Origin: Lentisphaera araneosa HTCC2155
GTDB lineage: Bacteria; Verrucomicrobiota; Lentisphaeria; Lentisphaerales; Lentisphaeraceae
Length of the DNA stretch: 64,000 bases
Reading direction: 5' to 3'
Assembly (NCBI RefSeq): GCF_000170755.1
Contig: NZ_ABCK01000007.1
Coordinates: 62,001 to 126,000 of the forward strand
Positions within the stretch are counted from its first letter, which is position 1; every line of letters begins with the position of its first letter. This document shows positions 17,577 through 27,592 of the stretch, one piece after another. A program made the translations under genes and the position numbers. A model generated the notes under the pieces. That model saw nothing but the letters and a program-made list of their open reading frames with translations. It made no database searches and had not been told where the DNA came from.

Positions 17577-19721
17577 TTAAACTTTTAAGAAATCTTCAAA
17601 GAAGCTAGAACTTTTAGCCTTTTCTTCTGCAGGGGGTTCAAGGGAGCAATGATTTTTTGGGAATAGACATTTGGGTAGGGATGTCTCTGCAAAAAAATCA
17701 ATTTCTTCCTCCTTAAAGTCCATGTCTTGATGCAAAAGCCTTTTATGAACGGCTTCTGAAGAACAGAGCAAGTTATCAAAAATCCCGTAAAAGGCCCTGA
17801 GGTAACGACGTACTTGAGAAAAATAGGGCGTCGGCTTAGATGGGTGGTCAATTCGGGCTAACCAGTCAGTTTGTATATGAAGAGAGACGGGAATTGAGAA
17901 GGCCTGTTGCAGGAATAATCCCGCTAGCCCCATGACTTCACCTGTACATATGACTTGATCAAAATCTCCCTCTTTAAAGCTAGTGTGCAACTCAAACCAA
18001 TCGGGGATGGCAATCTTTTCTGGGACAAGTTCTTCCTGAAGGTCGAGAGTTGTGAGTGAATGAGTGTATTTAATCTTAGGGTCAGTTGGAATGCCTTGTG
18101 AACAGATCATGAATTCAATATTAATCGCGGCATTTTCACATCGACTTTTAAGGTCTGACCAAGCCTTGGTGTCCTTATAGTATTCATGTCCATCAATTAG
18201 CCAGAGGATTTTGTTATCTTTTTCATAACGACCTAAGTGATGAGCAAATTTGTTGAGGAAATCATGATTGCTATTGAGAGCGCGGGATGCCACCAACTTT
18301 GCGCTAGTGAGAATGAGAGAAAAGAGCGCGGGGAAACTGAGCTTATCAAGGGTTTTACCTAAGTTGAAACCTTGATCATTTTTGGTGAAATTCTTAAAGA
18401 GATGGCGCAGGTGAAGAGGAACTTCGAATTTCGGGCTCTTAAATTCGCGGCGCTTTTGGAAGTGGGTGATTTCACTTTGAACTCGATCACCGATGAGCTT
18501 ACTCACTTTAGTGAACATGTTGGGAACAAGCTTGTGCAATTCGTTTTCAAATTTTTCGCGGTCATTACTTTTACTTGCCTGGGAAAGTGCCACAAGTGGG
18601 GTGATAAATTGTTTATACTCTTTTGGCGCGGCAAGGCCGAGAAGGAAGCTCGGTTTATGGCCTTGGAGGGCTTTGTGAAAAGTCTTGAGATACTTGGTTG
18701 TGTACTTGTGACGTTGGAGTTCTAGAAGTCCATTACCCAATATAAAGCAGGCGGCTTTGTCTTTTAGACTTCCTTTGTGGATAAGCAGGCGAACGAGCCC
18801 TGGGTCTTTCATGTTAAGAACAACTTGGCAGAGGTAGTCAAGAAAGGCAATAGTTAATTTTTCTTCATCGGCAATATTGCCATAGGGATGAAAGTTACCT
18901 CTCCAGATCGCTTCTAATGCGAGCTCAGATGGTTTGAGCATGCGAGTTCCCGTTATGATATCATCGACATAAAGCGTCGTGCCGCAAGAGCCCGCTAAAA
19001 TGCCTAGGTGATCATCAGTTCCACCAGAAATACTCTTTTTGTAGGGGTTACGGCAATAGATGTCTGAAGAAATATTATGCTTTTTCTCTAGGGCTTCAAT
19101 TTTTTCAGGCGTGAGGGATCGAATCCATTCAACTGTTAAGAGGTTTTGCCAAATGTCACGTTGGCCATTGAGCCCCTCGAAACGTTCAAAAATCAGCGCT
19201 AACTTTTCATAAGCTTCCATGGGGGGTTCTTTACCTTTGGAGTAAAAGTAGAGAGGATGAGGAAGAATAGTGGGGATTTCGTGTTTGCGGCAGTAAGCGG
19301 CGAAGGCAAAGATATTTTTTCTGAGTTCATTGAGTTTTTCTTCTTGAGCAGGAGAAAAACCGTAGGCGAGGACGTGTAAATACAGATTGTACTCTTCAAA
19401 AAAGCAGGTGAATTCAGCGCCGGGTAAGACATCGTGGCCTTTTTCGAGCATATCCCAACATGAACGAGCGTTGTTATGATTAGTTATTGTGGTCACGTCT
19501 GTCCGATTACGCTTCAAACAGTCAAAGAGTTCCTCGCTCGTAACCCAAGTTTCTCTGAGTTGTAGTAAACGTCCCCACAATTCATCGGGAACATCGCTAT
19601 TGTAGTCGTGGCAGTGGAGGTCGATTTTGAGCTTGTGCTTGTGCTCTTGGTAGGGGCCGCGGAGGTCGATAAGAGCTTTTTGGTAGTCGAAGTGAAGATT
19701 CTTCTTGTACTGTGATTTCAT
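17577..19721 (-). CDS. PHP-domain phosphoesterase fused to a GT4-like domain
   Basis: 714 residues. The N-terminal part (about 30-280) is a PHP metal-dependent phosphoesterase domain with DLHCHDYNSD (HxH), TNHNN, LPGAEFTC, HVLAYG, ILPHPLYF and GGTDDHLG as ligands. The middle (~290-480) is helical and unrecognised. The C-terminal part (~500-690) resembles the first Rossmann domain of GT4 glycosyltransferases (SFKEGDFDQVICTGEVMG...SIPVSLHIQTDW...LLCSSEAVHKRLL) and then stops, so the second GT domain with the nucleotide-sugar site is missing. Lipid or exopolysaccharide glycosylation is possible but unproven. First gene of a tight unit with the M14 peptidase and hydrolase. Confidence 0.75.
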   Translation of the reverse strand: MKSQYKKNLHFDYQKALIDLRGPYQEHKHKLKIDLHCHDYNSDVPDELWGRLLQLRETWVTSEELFDCLKRNRTDVTTITNHNNARSCWDMLEKGHDVLPGAEFTCFFEEYNLYLHVLAYGFSPAQEEKLNELRKNIFAFAAYCRKHEIPTILPHPLYFYSKGKEPPMEAYEKLALIFERFEGLNGQRDIWQNLLTVEWIRSLTPEKIEALEKKHNISSDIYCRNPYKKSISGGTDDHLGILAGSCGTTLYVDDIITGTRMLKPSELALEAIWRGNFHPYGNIADEEKLTIAFLDYLCQVVLNMKDPGLVRLLIHKGSLKDKAACFILGNGLLELQRHKYTTKYLKTFHKALQGHKPSFLLGLAAPKEYKQFITPLVALSQASKSNDREKFENELHKLVPNMFTKVSKLIGDRVQSEITHFQKRREFKSPKFEVPLHLRHLFKNFTKNDQGFNLGKTLDKLSFPALFSLILTSAKLVASRALNSNHDFLNKFAHHLGRYEKDNKILWLIDGHEYYKDTKAWSDLKSRCENAAINIEFMICSQGIPTDPKIKYTHSLTTLDLQEELVPEKIAIPDWFELHTSFKEGDFDQVICTGEVMGLAGLFLQQAFSIPVSLHIQTDWLARIDHPSKPTPYFSQVRRYLRAFYGIFDNLLCSSEAVHKRLLHQDMDFKEEEIDFFAETSLPKCLFPKNHCSLEPPAEEKAKSSSFFEDFLKV

Positions 19722-19964
19722 ATATGTTCCAAAAATAGGCTGTTTACCATATTTAGAAGGTCTTTATAAAGAACATTTTAATAATTTTTGAAAAATTGGT
19801 GAAGATTAAATTACTTATGTTAAGAAGTCCATGATTTTGCCTAAATTTTTGAGGCTTTTGCAATTGCCCAATTCTTTGTCTAGCCCTGTAGAAATACTAA
19901 AATGTTCTCCTATATTGCGGGTTCTTAAGATTTTAATAGATAAAAAGTTATATACAGGTTTAAT

Positions 19965-21755
19965 ATGCATACTTACAGAAGTCACTCCTGCAACGACTTG
20001 CGCAAAGATGACGCTGGGCAAGGAGCCCGCCTCTCTGGTTGGATTCACCGCGTGCGCGATATGGGTGGTATTGTTTTCATTGACTTACGCGATCACTACG
20101 GAATTACTCAGGTTGTCATCAACCCCCAAGAAGATTTTCACATGGATGTTCACCACTGGAAACTCGAATCCGTTATTACTGTTACGGGTGACGTTGTTCT
20201 CCGCGACGAAGAAACTTTCAATAGCAAAATTCCTACGGGTGAAGTTGAGCTCATTGCCAAAGAATTGAAAATGGAAAGCCTCGTTGAGCACATGCCTTTT
20301 AATGTGGCTCTCGAAATGGAAATGCCTGAAGCCATGCGCCTCGAGCACCGTTACCTCGATTTGCGTACTTCGCGTATGCACCATAACATCATCACACGTG
20401 CCAAAATTATTGCGAGCCTCCGTCAACGTATGACTGGCCTCGGCTTCAACGAATTCCAGACTCCAATCCTCACGGCAAGTTCGCCAGAGGGTGCACGTGA
20501 CTTCCTCGTTCCTTCGCGTTTAAATCCGGGTAAATTCTACGCGCTACCTCAGGCGCCTCAGCAGTTCAAGCAATTGCTCATGGTTTCTGGCTTTGATAAG
20601 TATTTCCAGATTGCGCCTTGTTTCCGCGACGAAGACGCTCGTGCCGACCGTTCACCTGGTGAGTTCTATCAGTTGGATATGGAAATGTCTTTTGCAACAC
20701 AAGATGACGTTTTCAAAGTCATCGAAGAAGTGATCATTGGTACTTTCCAAGAGTTCACTCCTTGGACCACAGACGAAAAAGAATTCGTTCGCATCCCTTA
20801 CAAAGAATCTATGCTTAAATATGGTTCTGATAAACCTGACTTACGTAACCCGATTATTATCAGCGATATATCTCCTGCATTTGTCGATTCTGAGTTCACC
20901 GCTTTTGCTTCTGTAGTGAAAAAAGGTGGCGTCGTTCGCGCAATGAAAGTTTCGAATCACGCGGGTGCTTCTCGTAAGTTCCACGACAAAATGATTACTT
21001 TTGCTCAGTCGGTTGGCTCAAAAGGTCTCGGTTACCTCATTTTCGAAAATGGTGAGCTCCGTAGCCCCATTGCTAAATTCCTTTCAGAAGAAACAATCAA
21101 TAGCATCAAAGAAGCTTGCGATGTACAAGATGGTGACGTGGTTTACTTCGTAGCTGACAAAGAAAAGAATGCTTGCCGCATTTGTGCTGCAGTTCGCGAT
21201 GAATTGGGGCAACGCCTCAATCTCCTCGACGAAAAAGAATTCAAATTCTGCTGGATCGTGGATTATCCGATGTTCGAATACAATGACGAGACTAAGAAAG
21301 TTGAGTTCAGTCACAACCCATTCTCTATGCCTCAGGGCGAGATGGAAGCACTCGAAACAATGGATCCACTCGACGTTCTCGCTTGGCAATATGACCTCGT
21401 TTGTAATGGTATTGAGCTCTCCTCTGGAGCAGTTCGTAACCACCGTCCTGACATCATGCTCAAAGCTTTCGGAATTGCGGGTTACGCAGCTGAAGAAGTT
21501 GAATCGAGTTTCTCTGGTATGATCAATGCTTTCCGCCATGGTGCACCTCCTCACGCAGGTATTGCGCCGGGTGTTGACCGTATGGTTATGCTTATTCTTG
21601 GTGAGCCAAGCATTCGCGAAATCATTGCTTTCCCACTCAATGGTTCAGCTCAAGATTTGTTGATGAACGCTCCGTCACCAGTATCGCAAGATCAGCTTAA
21701 GGAACTTCACCTCAAGCTCAACTTGCCGAAGCCCAAGCCAAAGATGCAGGGCTAA
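19965..21755 (+). CDS. aspS: Aspartyl-tRNA synthetase
   Basis: Class II synthetase charging tRNA-Asp, 596 residues, the size of bacterial-type AspRS. An N-terminal anticodon-binding OB fold ([22 protein letters not shown]) is followed by motif 2 ([25 protein letters not shown], positions about 225-245), the bacterial GAD insertion in the middle and motif 3 ([19 protein letters not shown]). The gene is divergent from the PHP gene and is followed after 3 bp by mnmA, so the two tRNA-function genes are probably cotranscribed. Upstream ribosome site is weak. Confidence 0.98.
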   Translation: MHTYRSHSCNDLRKDDAGQGARLSGWIHRVRDMGGIVFIDLRDHYGITQVVINPQEDFHMDVHHWKLESVITVTGDVVLRDEETFNSKIPTGEVELIAKELKMESLVEHMPFNVALEMEMPEAMRLEHRYLDLRTSRMHHNIITRAKIIASLRQRMTGLGFNEFQTPILTASSPEGARDFLVPSRLNPGKFYALPQAPQQFKQLLMVSGFDKYFQIAPCFRDEDARADRSPGEFYQLDMEMSFATQDDVFKVIEEVIIGTFQEFTPWTTDEKEFVRIPYKESMLKYGSDKPDLRNPIIISDISPAFVDSEFTAFASVVKKGGVVRAMKVSNHAGASRKFHDKMITFAQSVGSKGLGYLIFENGELRSPIAKFLSEETINSIKEACDVQDGDVVYFVADKEKNACRICAAVRDELGQRLNLLDEKEFKFCWIVDYPMFEYNDETKKVEFSHNPFSMPQGEMEALETMDPLDVLAWQYDLVCNGIELSSGAVRNHRPDIMLKAFGIAGYAAEEVESSFSGMINAFRHGAPPHAGIAPGVDRMVMLILGEPSIREIIAFPLNGSAQDLLMNAPSPVSQDQLKELHLKLNLPKPKPKMQG

Positions 21756-21758
21756 AAA

Positions 21759-22820
21759 ATGAAAATTGCTATGCTTCTTTCGGGAGGGGTGGATAGCTCC
21801 GTGGCTTTACGCCTTCTCAAAGAAGAAGGCGGTCACGAGATCACGGCCTTTTACCTCAAGATTTGGCTTGAAGATGAACTCGCTTTCCTCGGGGAGTGCC
21901 CTTGGGAAGAAGACATGCAATACGTGCGTGCAGTCTGTGAGGAACTCGATATTCCTCTGCAGGTTGTGCCACTTCAAAAAGAATACATGGATCGCGTTGT
22001 TTCCTACGTTTTGGCTGAGCTCAAACAAGGTAGAACCCCGAGTCCAGATATTCTCTGTAATGAGCGCATCAAATTCGGTGCCTTTTTCGATGCGATTGAC
22101 GAAACTTACGATAAAGTGGCCACGGGTCACTACGCTCAAGTTCAAGAAAATGAAGAAGGCATTTTTGAATTGCTCCGCGCTCCCGATCCAGTTAAGGATC
22201 AAACCTATTTTTTATCTTCTCTAAGTCAGGCTCAGCTCTCACGTGCTTTGTTCCCCATTGGTTCATTGATGAAGAGTCGTGTGCGTGAACTCGCTGAAGA
22301 ATACGATTTACCCAATAAAGTCCGCAAGGATTCACAGGGGATCTGCTTCCTCGGCAAAATTTCTTATCCCGACTTTGTTCGTTTTCACTTGGGTGAAAAG
22401 CAGGGCGATATCATCGAAATTGAAACGGATGAGAAAAAAGGCGAACACAAAGGCGTTTGGTTTCACACCATTGGTCAACGTTCAGGCCTCGGCCTCTCAG
22501 GTGGCCCTTGGTACGTGGTTAAAAAAGATTTGGCGACCAACATTGTATATATCTCCCACAAAAATGGTCTGGAAGATCAGCTTCGCGACGAAGTCACTGT
22601 CAATACAGTGCACTGGACTTCAGGAAAATTTCCTAAAAATACCAATCTCAAAGTAAAACTCCGTCATGGCCCTCAACTCGTTGAAGCCCGCATCATGGAT
22701 CTCGGCGAAAGTCGCGTTTTCATTAAGCTCGCTGAAAAAGATAAGGGCATTGCCCCAGGTCAATCCTGCATCTTTTACGACGACCTCATCTGCCTCGGCC
22801 GCGGAGTTATAGAAAAATAG
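21759..22820 (+). CDS. mnmA: tRNA-specific 2-thiouridylase MnmA
   Basis: ATP-dependent thiolation of U34 in tRNA-Lys, -Glu and -Gln. The PP-loop SGGVDSS is at residues 8-14, the first catalytic Cys is in LCNERIKFG and the second in QGICFLG; the C-terminal beta-barrel ends with LGRGVIEK. 353 residues is normal length. It lies 3 bp after aspS with AGGG upstream of the ATG. Its TAG stop forms the first bases of the downstream structured repeat. Confidence 0.97.
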   Translation: MKIAMLLSGGVDSSVALRLLKEEGGHEITAFYLKIWLEDELAFLGECPWEEDMQYVRAVCEELDIPLQVVPLQKEYMDRVVSYVLAELKQGRTPSPDILCNERIKFGAFFDAIDETYDKVATGHYAQVQENEEGIFELLRAPDPVKDQTYFLSSLSQAQLSRALFPIGSLMKSRVRELAEEYDLPNKVRKDSQGICFLGKISYPDFVRFHLGEKQGDIIEIETDEKKGEHKGVWFHTIGQRSGLGLSGGPWYVVKKDLATNIVYISHKNGLEDQLRDEVTVNTVHWTSGKFPKNTNLKVKLRHGPQLVEARIMDLGESRVFIKLAEKDKGIAPGQSCIFYDDLICLGRGVIEK

Positions 22821-23278
22821 AGTGCTGAAAGCACGCCATGATTTAGCCTAGCTCGTGAGAGCTAGAGAATGTAAATAACTGATTATTAGTGAGTTCTGAA
22901 GGAACGGCATAGAGTTCGATAAATTAAATCAACATACTCAGGCAGAGCCGCTGTGGCGCGGGGTTTTGATATGTATACAAAACGGCACTTCTCACTACAT
23001 GTTTAAAAGTAAAATAGTCACGAGCAGAGCTGGTTGAGATGCCGACTAAATAGAGTGCTGAAAGCACGCCATAACTTAGCCTAGTTCGTGAGAACTAGAG
23101 TCTGTATATGGCCTATAATTAGCGAGTTCCGAAGGAACGGCATAGAGTTCGATATATTAAATCAAAACACTCAGGCAGAGCCGCTGTGGCGCAGAGTTTG
23201 GATATGTATACGAAATGGCACTTTTCTATACATATCCTCATAAGGTGTATACAAAACGGCACTTTTCTATACATATCC
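22818..23278. repeat. Two-copy structured noncoding repeat with covarying hairpins
   Basis: Copy 1 (22818-23000) and copy 2 (23051-23237), offset 233 bp, share a series of short hairpins in the same order: GTGCT-GAA-AGCAC; a 7-bp stem capped by GTGA (a GNRA tetraloop); GTTCT or GTTCC-GAA-GGAAC; a GCC/GGC stem; and a terminal hairpin. In copy 2 the last is an 11-bp perfect stem GGATATGTATA/TATACATATCC. The GNRA stem is CTAGCTC/GAGCTAG in copy 1 and CTAGTTC/GAACTAG in copy 2, a compensatory change. A partial third copy of the terminal hairpin is at 23244-23278. No coding frame is apparent. This is the main content of the 638-bp gap after mnmA; the remainder to 23458 is A/T-rich leader of the next gene. 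Confidence 0.8.
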
Positions 23279-23458
23279 TTGTTTATGAATGATAGAGAGT
23301 TATTTATTAGAACTCGAAAATATTGTATTATTTAAGCCTTAAGTGTTTAGACTGGGTGATGGTGATTTAGATAAGTGATTATCAATCATAACAACAGGCG
23401 ATAGTGTCGTGAAATGCACTGAGCCTGATTCTAAATTTTCTATAGGACCTTCTGAAAA

Positions 23459-26437
23459 ATGAAACAATGGCTCACACTCACTTTGATGCTAGCAAGTTTA
23501 CCTAGCTTTGCCCAAAAACTCGAAAAAACTCTTTATTCTGATCATACGAAAACGCCTTGTCCAGCCGTCATTGCCGCTTCGCCTTATGGTGATGTCTTTG
23601 TTGGTGTGGATCAACAGGGTTCTTTAGGCAAAAAAATTAACATGGGGGTGATTAAACGCCTTCGCGATACGAATAATGACGGCGTTGCGGATCAAGTCAC
23701 AGATTATGTGACGATTGATAACCCGCGTGGGATTGTTTCTATTGGAAACAAATTGATTGTCCTTCACTGTTCTCAAAAGGATGGCAAAGTTTATGGCCAA
23801 GATATTACTGTGTTTACGGATGCAGATAATGATGGTGTGGCTGATGGTCCCGGAAAAATTCTCGTCAAAGGCATTGGCAATCCCAAATTTGTCCAAAGTC
23901 GTGGTGCGGACCACTGCACAAATAATATTCGCTTAGGTGTTGATGGCTGGCTCTATATTTCTGTAGGGGATTTCGGCTTTGTTGATGCAGAGGGAGCCGA
24001 TGGCAAGAAGCTCACTTTTTACGGTGGTGGAGTGGCGCGCGTTCGTCCCAATGGTCATGAATTAGAAATGTTTATTCATGGGACGCGAAATGTTTATGAT
24101 GTGGCCATCGATCCCTTTATGAATGTCTTTGCGAGAGAAAATACCAACGATGGTGTGGGCTGGTGGGTTCGCTTCAGTCACTACATTCAATCGGGAGAAT
24201 ATGGTTATCCCTGCTTGTACAAAAAGTTTATCGAAGACATGGTCCCTGCCTTGGGCATGTATGGTGGCGGTTCTGGTACGGGTGCCCTTTTCCTTCAAGA
24301 GCCCTCATGGCCTAAGGAATACAATAATAAGCCTCTCATGGCGGATTGGGGGCGATCAATGATTTTTATTCATGATGTAAAAGCCGATGGACCTTCTTTT
24401 ACAGATCAACCTAAAGATTTTCTCAAAGTGTCTCAAGTCGCTGACTTGGATGTGGATGCTTCGGGTAGAATGTATGTGGCTGCTTGGGCAGGTGCTGGCT
24501 ATAAAGGCAATCCCCAAAAAGGTTATGTTGAACGCTATGTGCCCGAGGGCTGGGAATACAAAGCTTTCCCAAATTTAACAAAGGCCTCTAAAGCTGAACT
24601 TTTAGCTTTTATAGATTCTGAGAGTTTTACCGCACGTATTTATGCACAGCAAGAAATTTTAGCGCGAAAAGATCAGGCTTACCTCAGTGATTTAAAGCAA
24701 TTGGCGAAGTCCGCAAAAACACTTGAAGCACGTGTGGCAGCTGTTTATACTTTGGCACAATTAGGCGAAAGTGCGGCTTTTAGTCATTTAGAAGAACTGA
24801 GTCAAGATAAAGATCTTCGTGAGCATGCGATTCGCCTCATGGGAGATAGAGAAACCTTTAATCAGAAAGCCGATGTAAAGTTAATCGCTCAGTACTTACA
24901 AGATGAGAATCCTCGTGTGCGAATTGCCGCAAGTGTGGCTTTAGGCAGAATCGGCAAGCAGCAAGTTGCCGATCAATTATTGACTTTAGCAAGGCCTCCT
25001 CAATCACAAATGAAGAAAGAGAAGAATTTCACTAATTACACGTCTCCCAAAGTGACTTATAAGAATTCTTCAGTGGATATTAAAGTGGATCTTAGTCAAT
25101 ACAGCGTTCTTAATCTCGTTGTTGATAGCCTTGGGAACAATGGTGGTGATCACGCGGCCTGGGTTGACCCAGTTATTGAGCTCAAGAACGGTGAAAAAGT
25201 TGATCTCACAAAAGTAAAATGGGAAAAAGCGAAAGGTGGCTGGGGCAAAACTTTAGTGAATAAGGATTGCCGAGGTCAAGAACTTAAAAATTTGAAAAAG
25301 GAGTCTATAAAAGGAATTGGGACTCACGCTCAATCGAGTATCGTATACAAGCTTCCTAAGGGAGCGAAGTACTTCACGGCTAAAGGAATGATCAGTTTAG
25401 GGGCTCACAAAGAAGCCTCAGTCAAGTTTATCGTGAGTTCAGAAGCGTCAAAAAATTCTAAAAGCTCAAAAAATACTCCGACAGTTTGTTCCACACCTAA
25501 TCCCAGCATTATTATTCCTCATATGGCTCGCCAAGCCTTAGTGAATCTCCAAGCATATGAAGCCGTCATTAAGGGCTTAAATAGCGCGGACAAGAAGCAA
25601 CAATCTGCAGCACTCAATACAATGAAGTTCATGCATGATAAACTTATTGTCGATGCCTTGATTGAACGTTTAAGCTCCGCAGATGAAGAACTGAAAATTC
25701 AGATCTACAGCGTGCTTATGCGTCTTCAGCAAAAGGATGTGGACTGGGATGGCAGCACTTGGTGGAGTACGCGACCAGATCCGCGCGGCCCCTATTTTGA
25801 GCCCACAAGCTGGGAACAATCGAAACGCATTGCAGAAGTGTTGAACAAGTATTTAGCGAGTCATTCGGGCCAAAAACGTCAGGTCATAGAAGCTGAGGTC
25901 ACAAAAAATCGTTGCAATTTAGATGGCAAAGTACAAAGCACGCAAGATCAGAAGCCGAAAAAAGCTGGTGATGTGAAAGTGGGCAAATCGGCTATCGAAG
26001 ATGTGGTGATTTACTTATCAAAACATAAAGGCAATAAGAAAAAGGGTAAGGAAATCATCAAAACCGTGGGCTGTATTGCCTGCCATAATATTGCACATGG
26101 ACAAGTCATCAAAGGTCCTGACCTCACAAAATTAGGAAAAATGAGCAAAGAAGCCTTAGCTGAGTCCATTCTTAAGCCTGGTGCGAGTATCGCAAAGTCT
26201 TGGGTGACTATTCAGATGAATGATGGCTCAAGTCATTTGGGGACGCTGGTAAAAAAGGATTCCAAGCAAGTTGTTCTCCATAATATTGCGGGGATCGCAA
26301 CGAAACTCGATGCAACGAAAATCAAAAAAACTGAACCTGGGCTCAACATGATGTCCTTGCATCTAGTCGATGGGCTAAGCTTACAGCAATTTGCCGATTT
26401 AATTGAGTACCTCAAGTCAATGGATTCTAAAAAGTAG
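23459..26437 (+). CDS. PVC-type haem-binding protein: propeller, HEAT repeats, NPCBM and cytochrome c domains
   Basis: 992 residues with a signal peptide (MLASLPSFAQ). Order: a beta-propeller of the glucose/sorbosone-dehydrogenase type (~20-360, with Ca-binding-like DTNNDGVAD and DADNDGVAD loops and RGADHCTNNIRLGVDGWLYI); HEAT-like repeats (~370-510); an NPCBM carbohydrate-binding module (~520-660, with DSLGNNGGDHAAWVDP and IGTHAQS); more HEAT; and a C-terminal cytochrome-c-like domain with CIACH (~871) and a distal MMSLH region. Such proteins are typical of planctomycetes and lentisphaeres; they are thought to bind polysaccharide and oxidise sugars in the periplasm, but none is well characterised. 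Tandem repeats directly downstream contain degraded copies of its 3' end. Confidence 0.9.
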   Translation: MKQWLTLTLMLASLPSFAQKLEKTLYSDHTKTPCPAVIAASPYGDVFVGVDQQGSLGKKINMGVIKRLRDTNNDGVADQVTDYVTIDNPRGIVSIGNKLIVLHCSQKDGKVYGQDITVFTDADNDGVADGPGKILVKGIGNPKFVQSRGADHCTNNIRLGVDGWLYISVGDFGFVDAEGADGKKLTFYGGGVARVRPNGHELEMFIHGTRNVYDVAIDPFMNVFARENTNDGVGWWVRFSHYIQSGEYGYPCLYKKFIEDMVPALGMYGGGSGTGALFLQEPSWPKEYNNKPLMADWGRSMIFIHDVKADGPSFTDQPKDFLKVSQVADLDVDASGRMYVAAWAGAGYKGNPQKGYVERYVPEGWEYKAFPNLTKASKAELLAFIDSESFTARIYAQQEILARKDQAYLSDLKQLAKSAKTLEARVAAVYTLAQLGESAAFSHLEELSQDKDLREHAIRLMGDRETFNQKADVKLIAQYLQDENPRVRIAASVALGRIGKQQVADQLLTLARPPQSQMKKEKNFTNYTSPKVTYKNSSVDIKVDLSQYSVLNLVVDSLGNNGGDHAAWVDPVIELKNGEKVDLTKVKWEKAKGGWGKTLVNKDCRGQELKNLKKESIKGIGTHAQSSIVYKLPKGAKYFTAKGMISLGAHKEASVKFIVSSEASKNSKSSKNTPTVCSTPNPSIIIPHMARQALVNLQAYEAVIKGLNSADKKQQSAALNTMKFMHDKLIVDALIERLSSADEELKIQIYSVLMRLQQKDVDWDGSTWWSTRPDPRGPYFEPTSWEQSKRIAEVLNKYLASHSGQKRQVIEAEVTKNRCNLDGKVQSTQDQKPKKAGDVKVGKSAIEDVVIYLSKHKGNKKKGKEIIKTVGCIACHNIAHGQVIKGPDLTKLGKMSKEALAESILKPGASIAKSWVTIQMNDGSSHLGTLVKKDSKQVVLHNIAGIATKLDATKIKKTEPGLNMMSLHLVDGLSLQQFADLIEYLKSMDSKK

Positions 26438-27560
26438 CTTTTCTGTACATTTAAGTAGAGATGAGAAAATGAAAAGTTTTAACCACGGAAAATCACAAAA
26501 AGACACAGAAGGTTATGCGATCTAAATGGAAAATAAAAAAGTTCATTTATAATTTTAATCATCCCCTATTTTTGTGTTTTTCTGTGCTCTTTAGTGGTTC
26601 TTTATCCTGGCATGGTTATAATATTTGCTGAATTTAATTGAGTACCATTAAATCAATGGACTACTAAAAAGTAGATCTTCTGTACACTTAATATGGAGAT
26701 GAGAAAATGAAAAGTTTTAACCACAGAAAATCACAAAAAGACACAGAAGGTTTTTGTCTCGAAATGGAAAGTGAAAAAGTTCATTTATAATTTTAATCAT
26801 TCCCTATTTTTGTGTTTTTCTGTGCTCTTTAGTGGTTCCCTAACCTGGAATATTTATAATATTTGCTGAATTTAATTGAGTGCCTTAAGTCAATGGAGTA
26901 CTAAAAAGTAGATCTTCTGCACACTTAATATGGAGATGAGAAAATGAAAAGTTTTAACCACAGGAAATCACAAAAAGACACAGAAGGTTTTTGTCTCGAA
27001 ATGTAAGTTGCCTATAGTTTATTCACCGACTGCTTTTGTGTTTTTCTGTGCTCTTTAGTGGTTCCCTAACCTGGAATATTTATAATATTTGCTGAATTTA
27101 ATTGAGCGCCATTAATTCAATGGACGTCAAGAAAATAGTTTTTCTGTACATTTAAGTAGAGATGAGAAAGTACAATAAATGAAAAGTTTTAACCCCAGAA
27201 AATCACAAAAAGACACAGAAGGTTTATGTCTCGAAATGTAAGTTACCTATAGTTTATTGACTGACTATTTCTGTGTTCTTTAGTGGTTCTTTATCCTGGC
27301 ATGGTTATAATATTTGCTGAATTTAATTGAGTACCATTAAATCAATGGACTACTAAAAAGTAGATCTTCTGTACACTTAATATGGAGATGAGAAAATGAA
27401 AAGTTTTAACCACAGAAAATCACAAAAAGACACAGAAGGTTTTTGTCTCGAAATGGAAAGTGAAAAAGTTCATTTATAATTTTAATCATCTCCTATTTTT
27501 GTGTTTTTCTGTGCTCTTTAGTGGTTCCTTAATCTTAAATATTTGTTATGAGGGTTTTGA
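26438..27560. repeat. Five tandem ~215-240-bp repeats carrying an imperfect palindrome
   Basis: Five units fill the 1155-bp gap. Each contains a palindromic core starting AACCAC..AAATCACAAAAAGAC and ending TGTGCTCTTTAGTGGTT: 26481-26599, 26719-26837, 26956-27063, 27191-27288 and 27408-27526. The cores are imperfect inverted repeats (AACCAC at one end, GTGGTT at the other). Between cores each unit carries a degraded copy of the 3' end of the preceding gene (TTTAATTGAGTACC, ATCAATGGA, AAAAAGTAG), so the duplicated unit spans gene tail plus palindrome. Units 2 and 5 are nearly identical; units 3 and 4 have a shortened, altered centre. Units are too long and too palindromic for CRISPR. Confidence 0.9.
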
Positions 27561-27592
27561 TGTTTAATTATAAGGGGAAAGGAGTTTAGAGT

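Noticed and set aside
22818-23278. tRNA genes or a simple terminator after mnmA
   Set aside because: No cloverleaf or CCA end fits, and the hairpins lack T-tracts; the unit is repeated with compensatory changes instead.
26438-27560. Possible CRISPR array
   Set aside because: Repeat units are 215-240 bp, themselves palindromic and include a gene tail; there are no short spacers and no cas genes.
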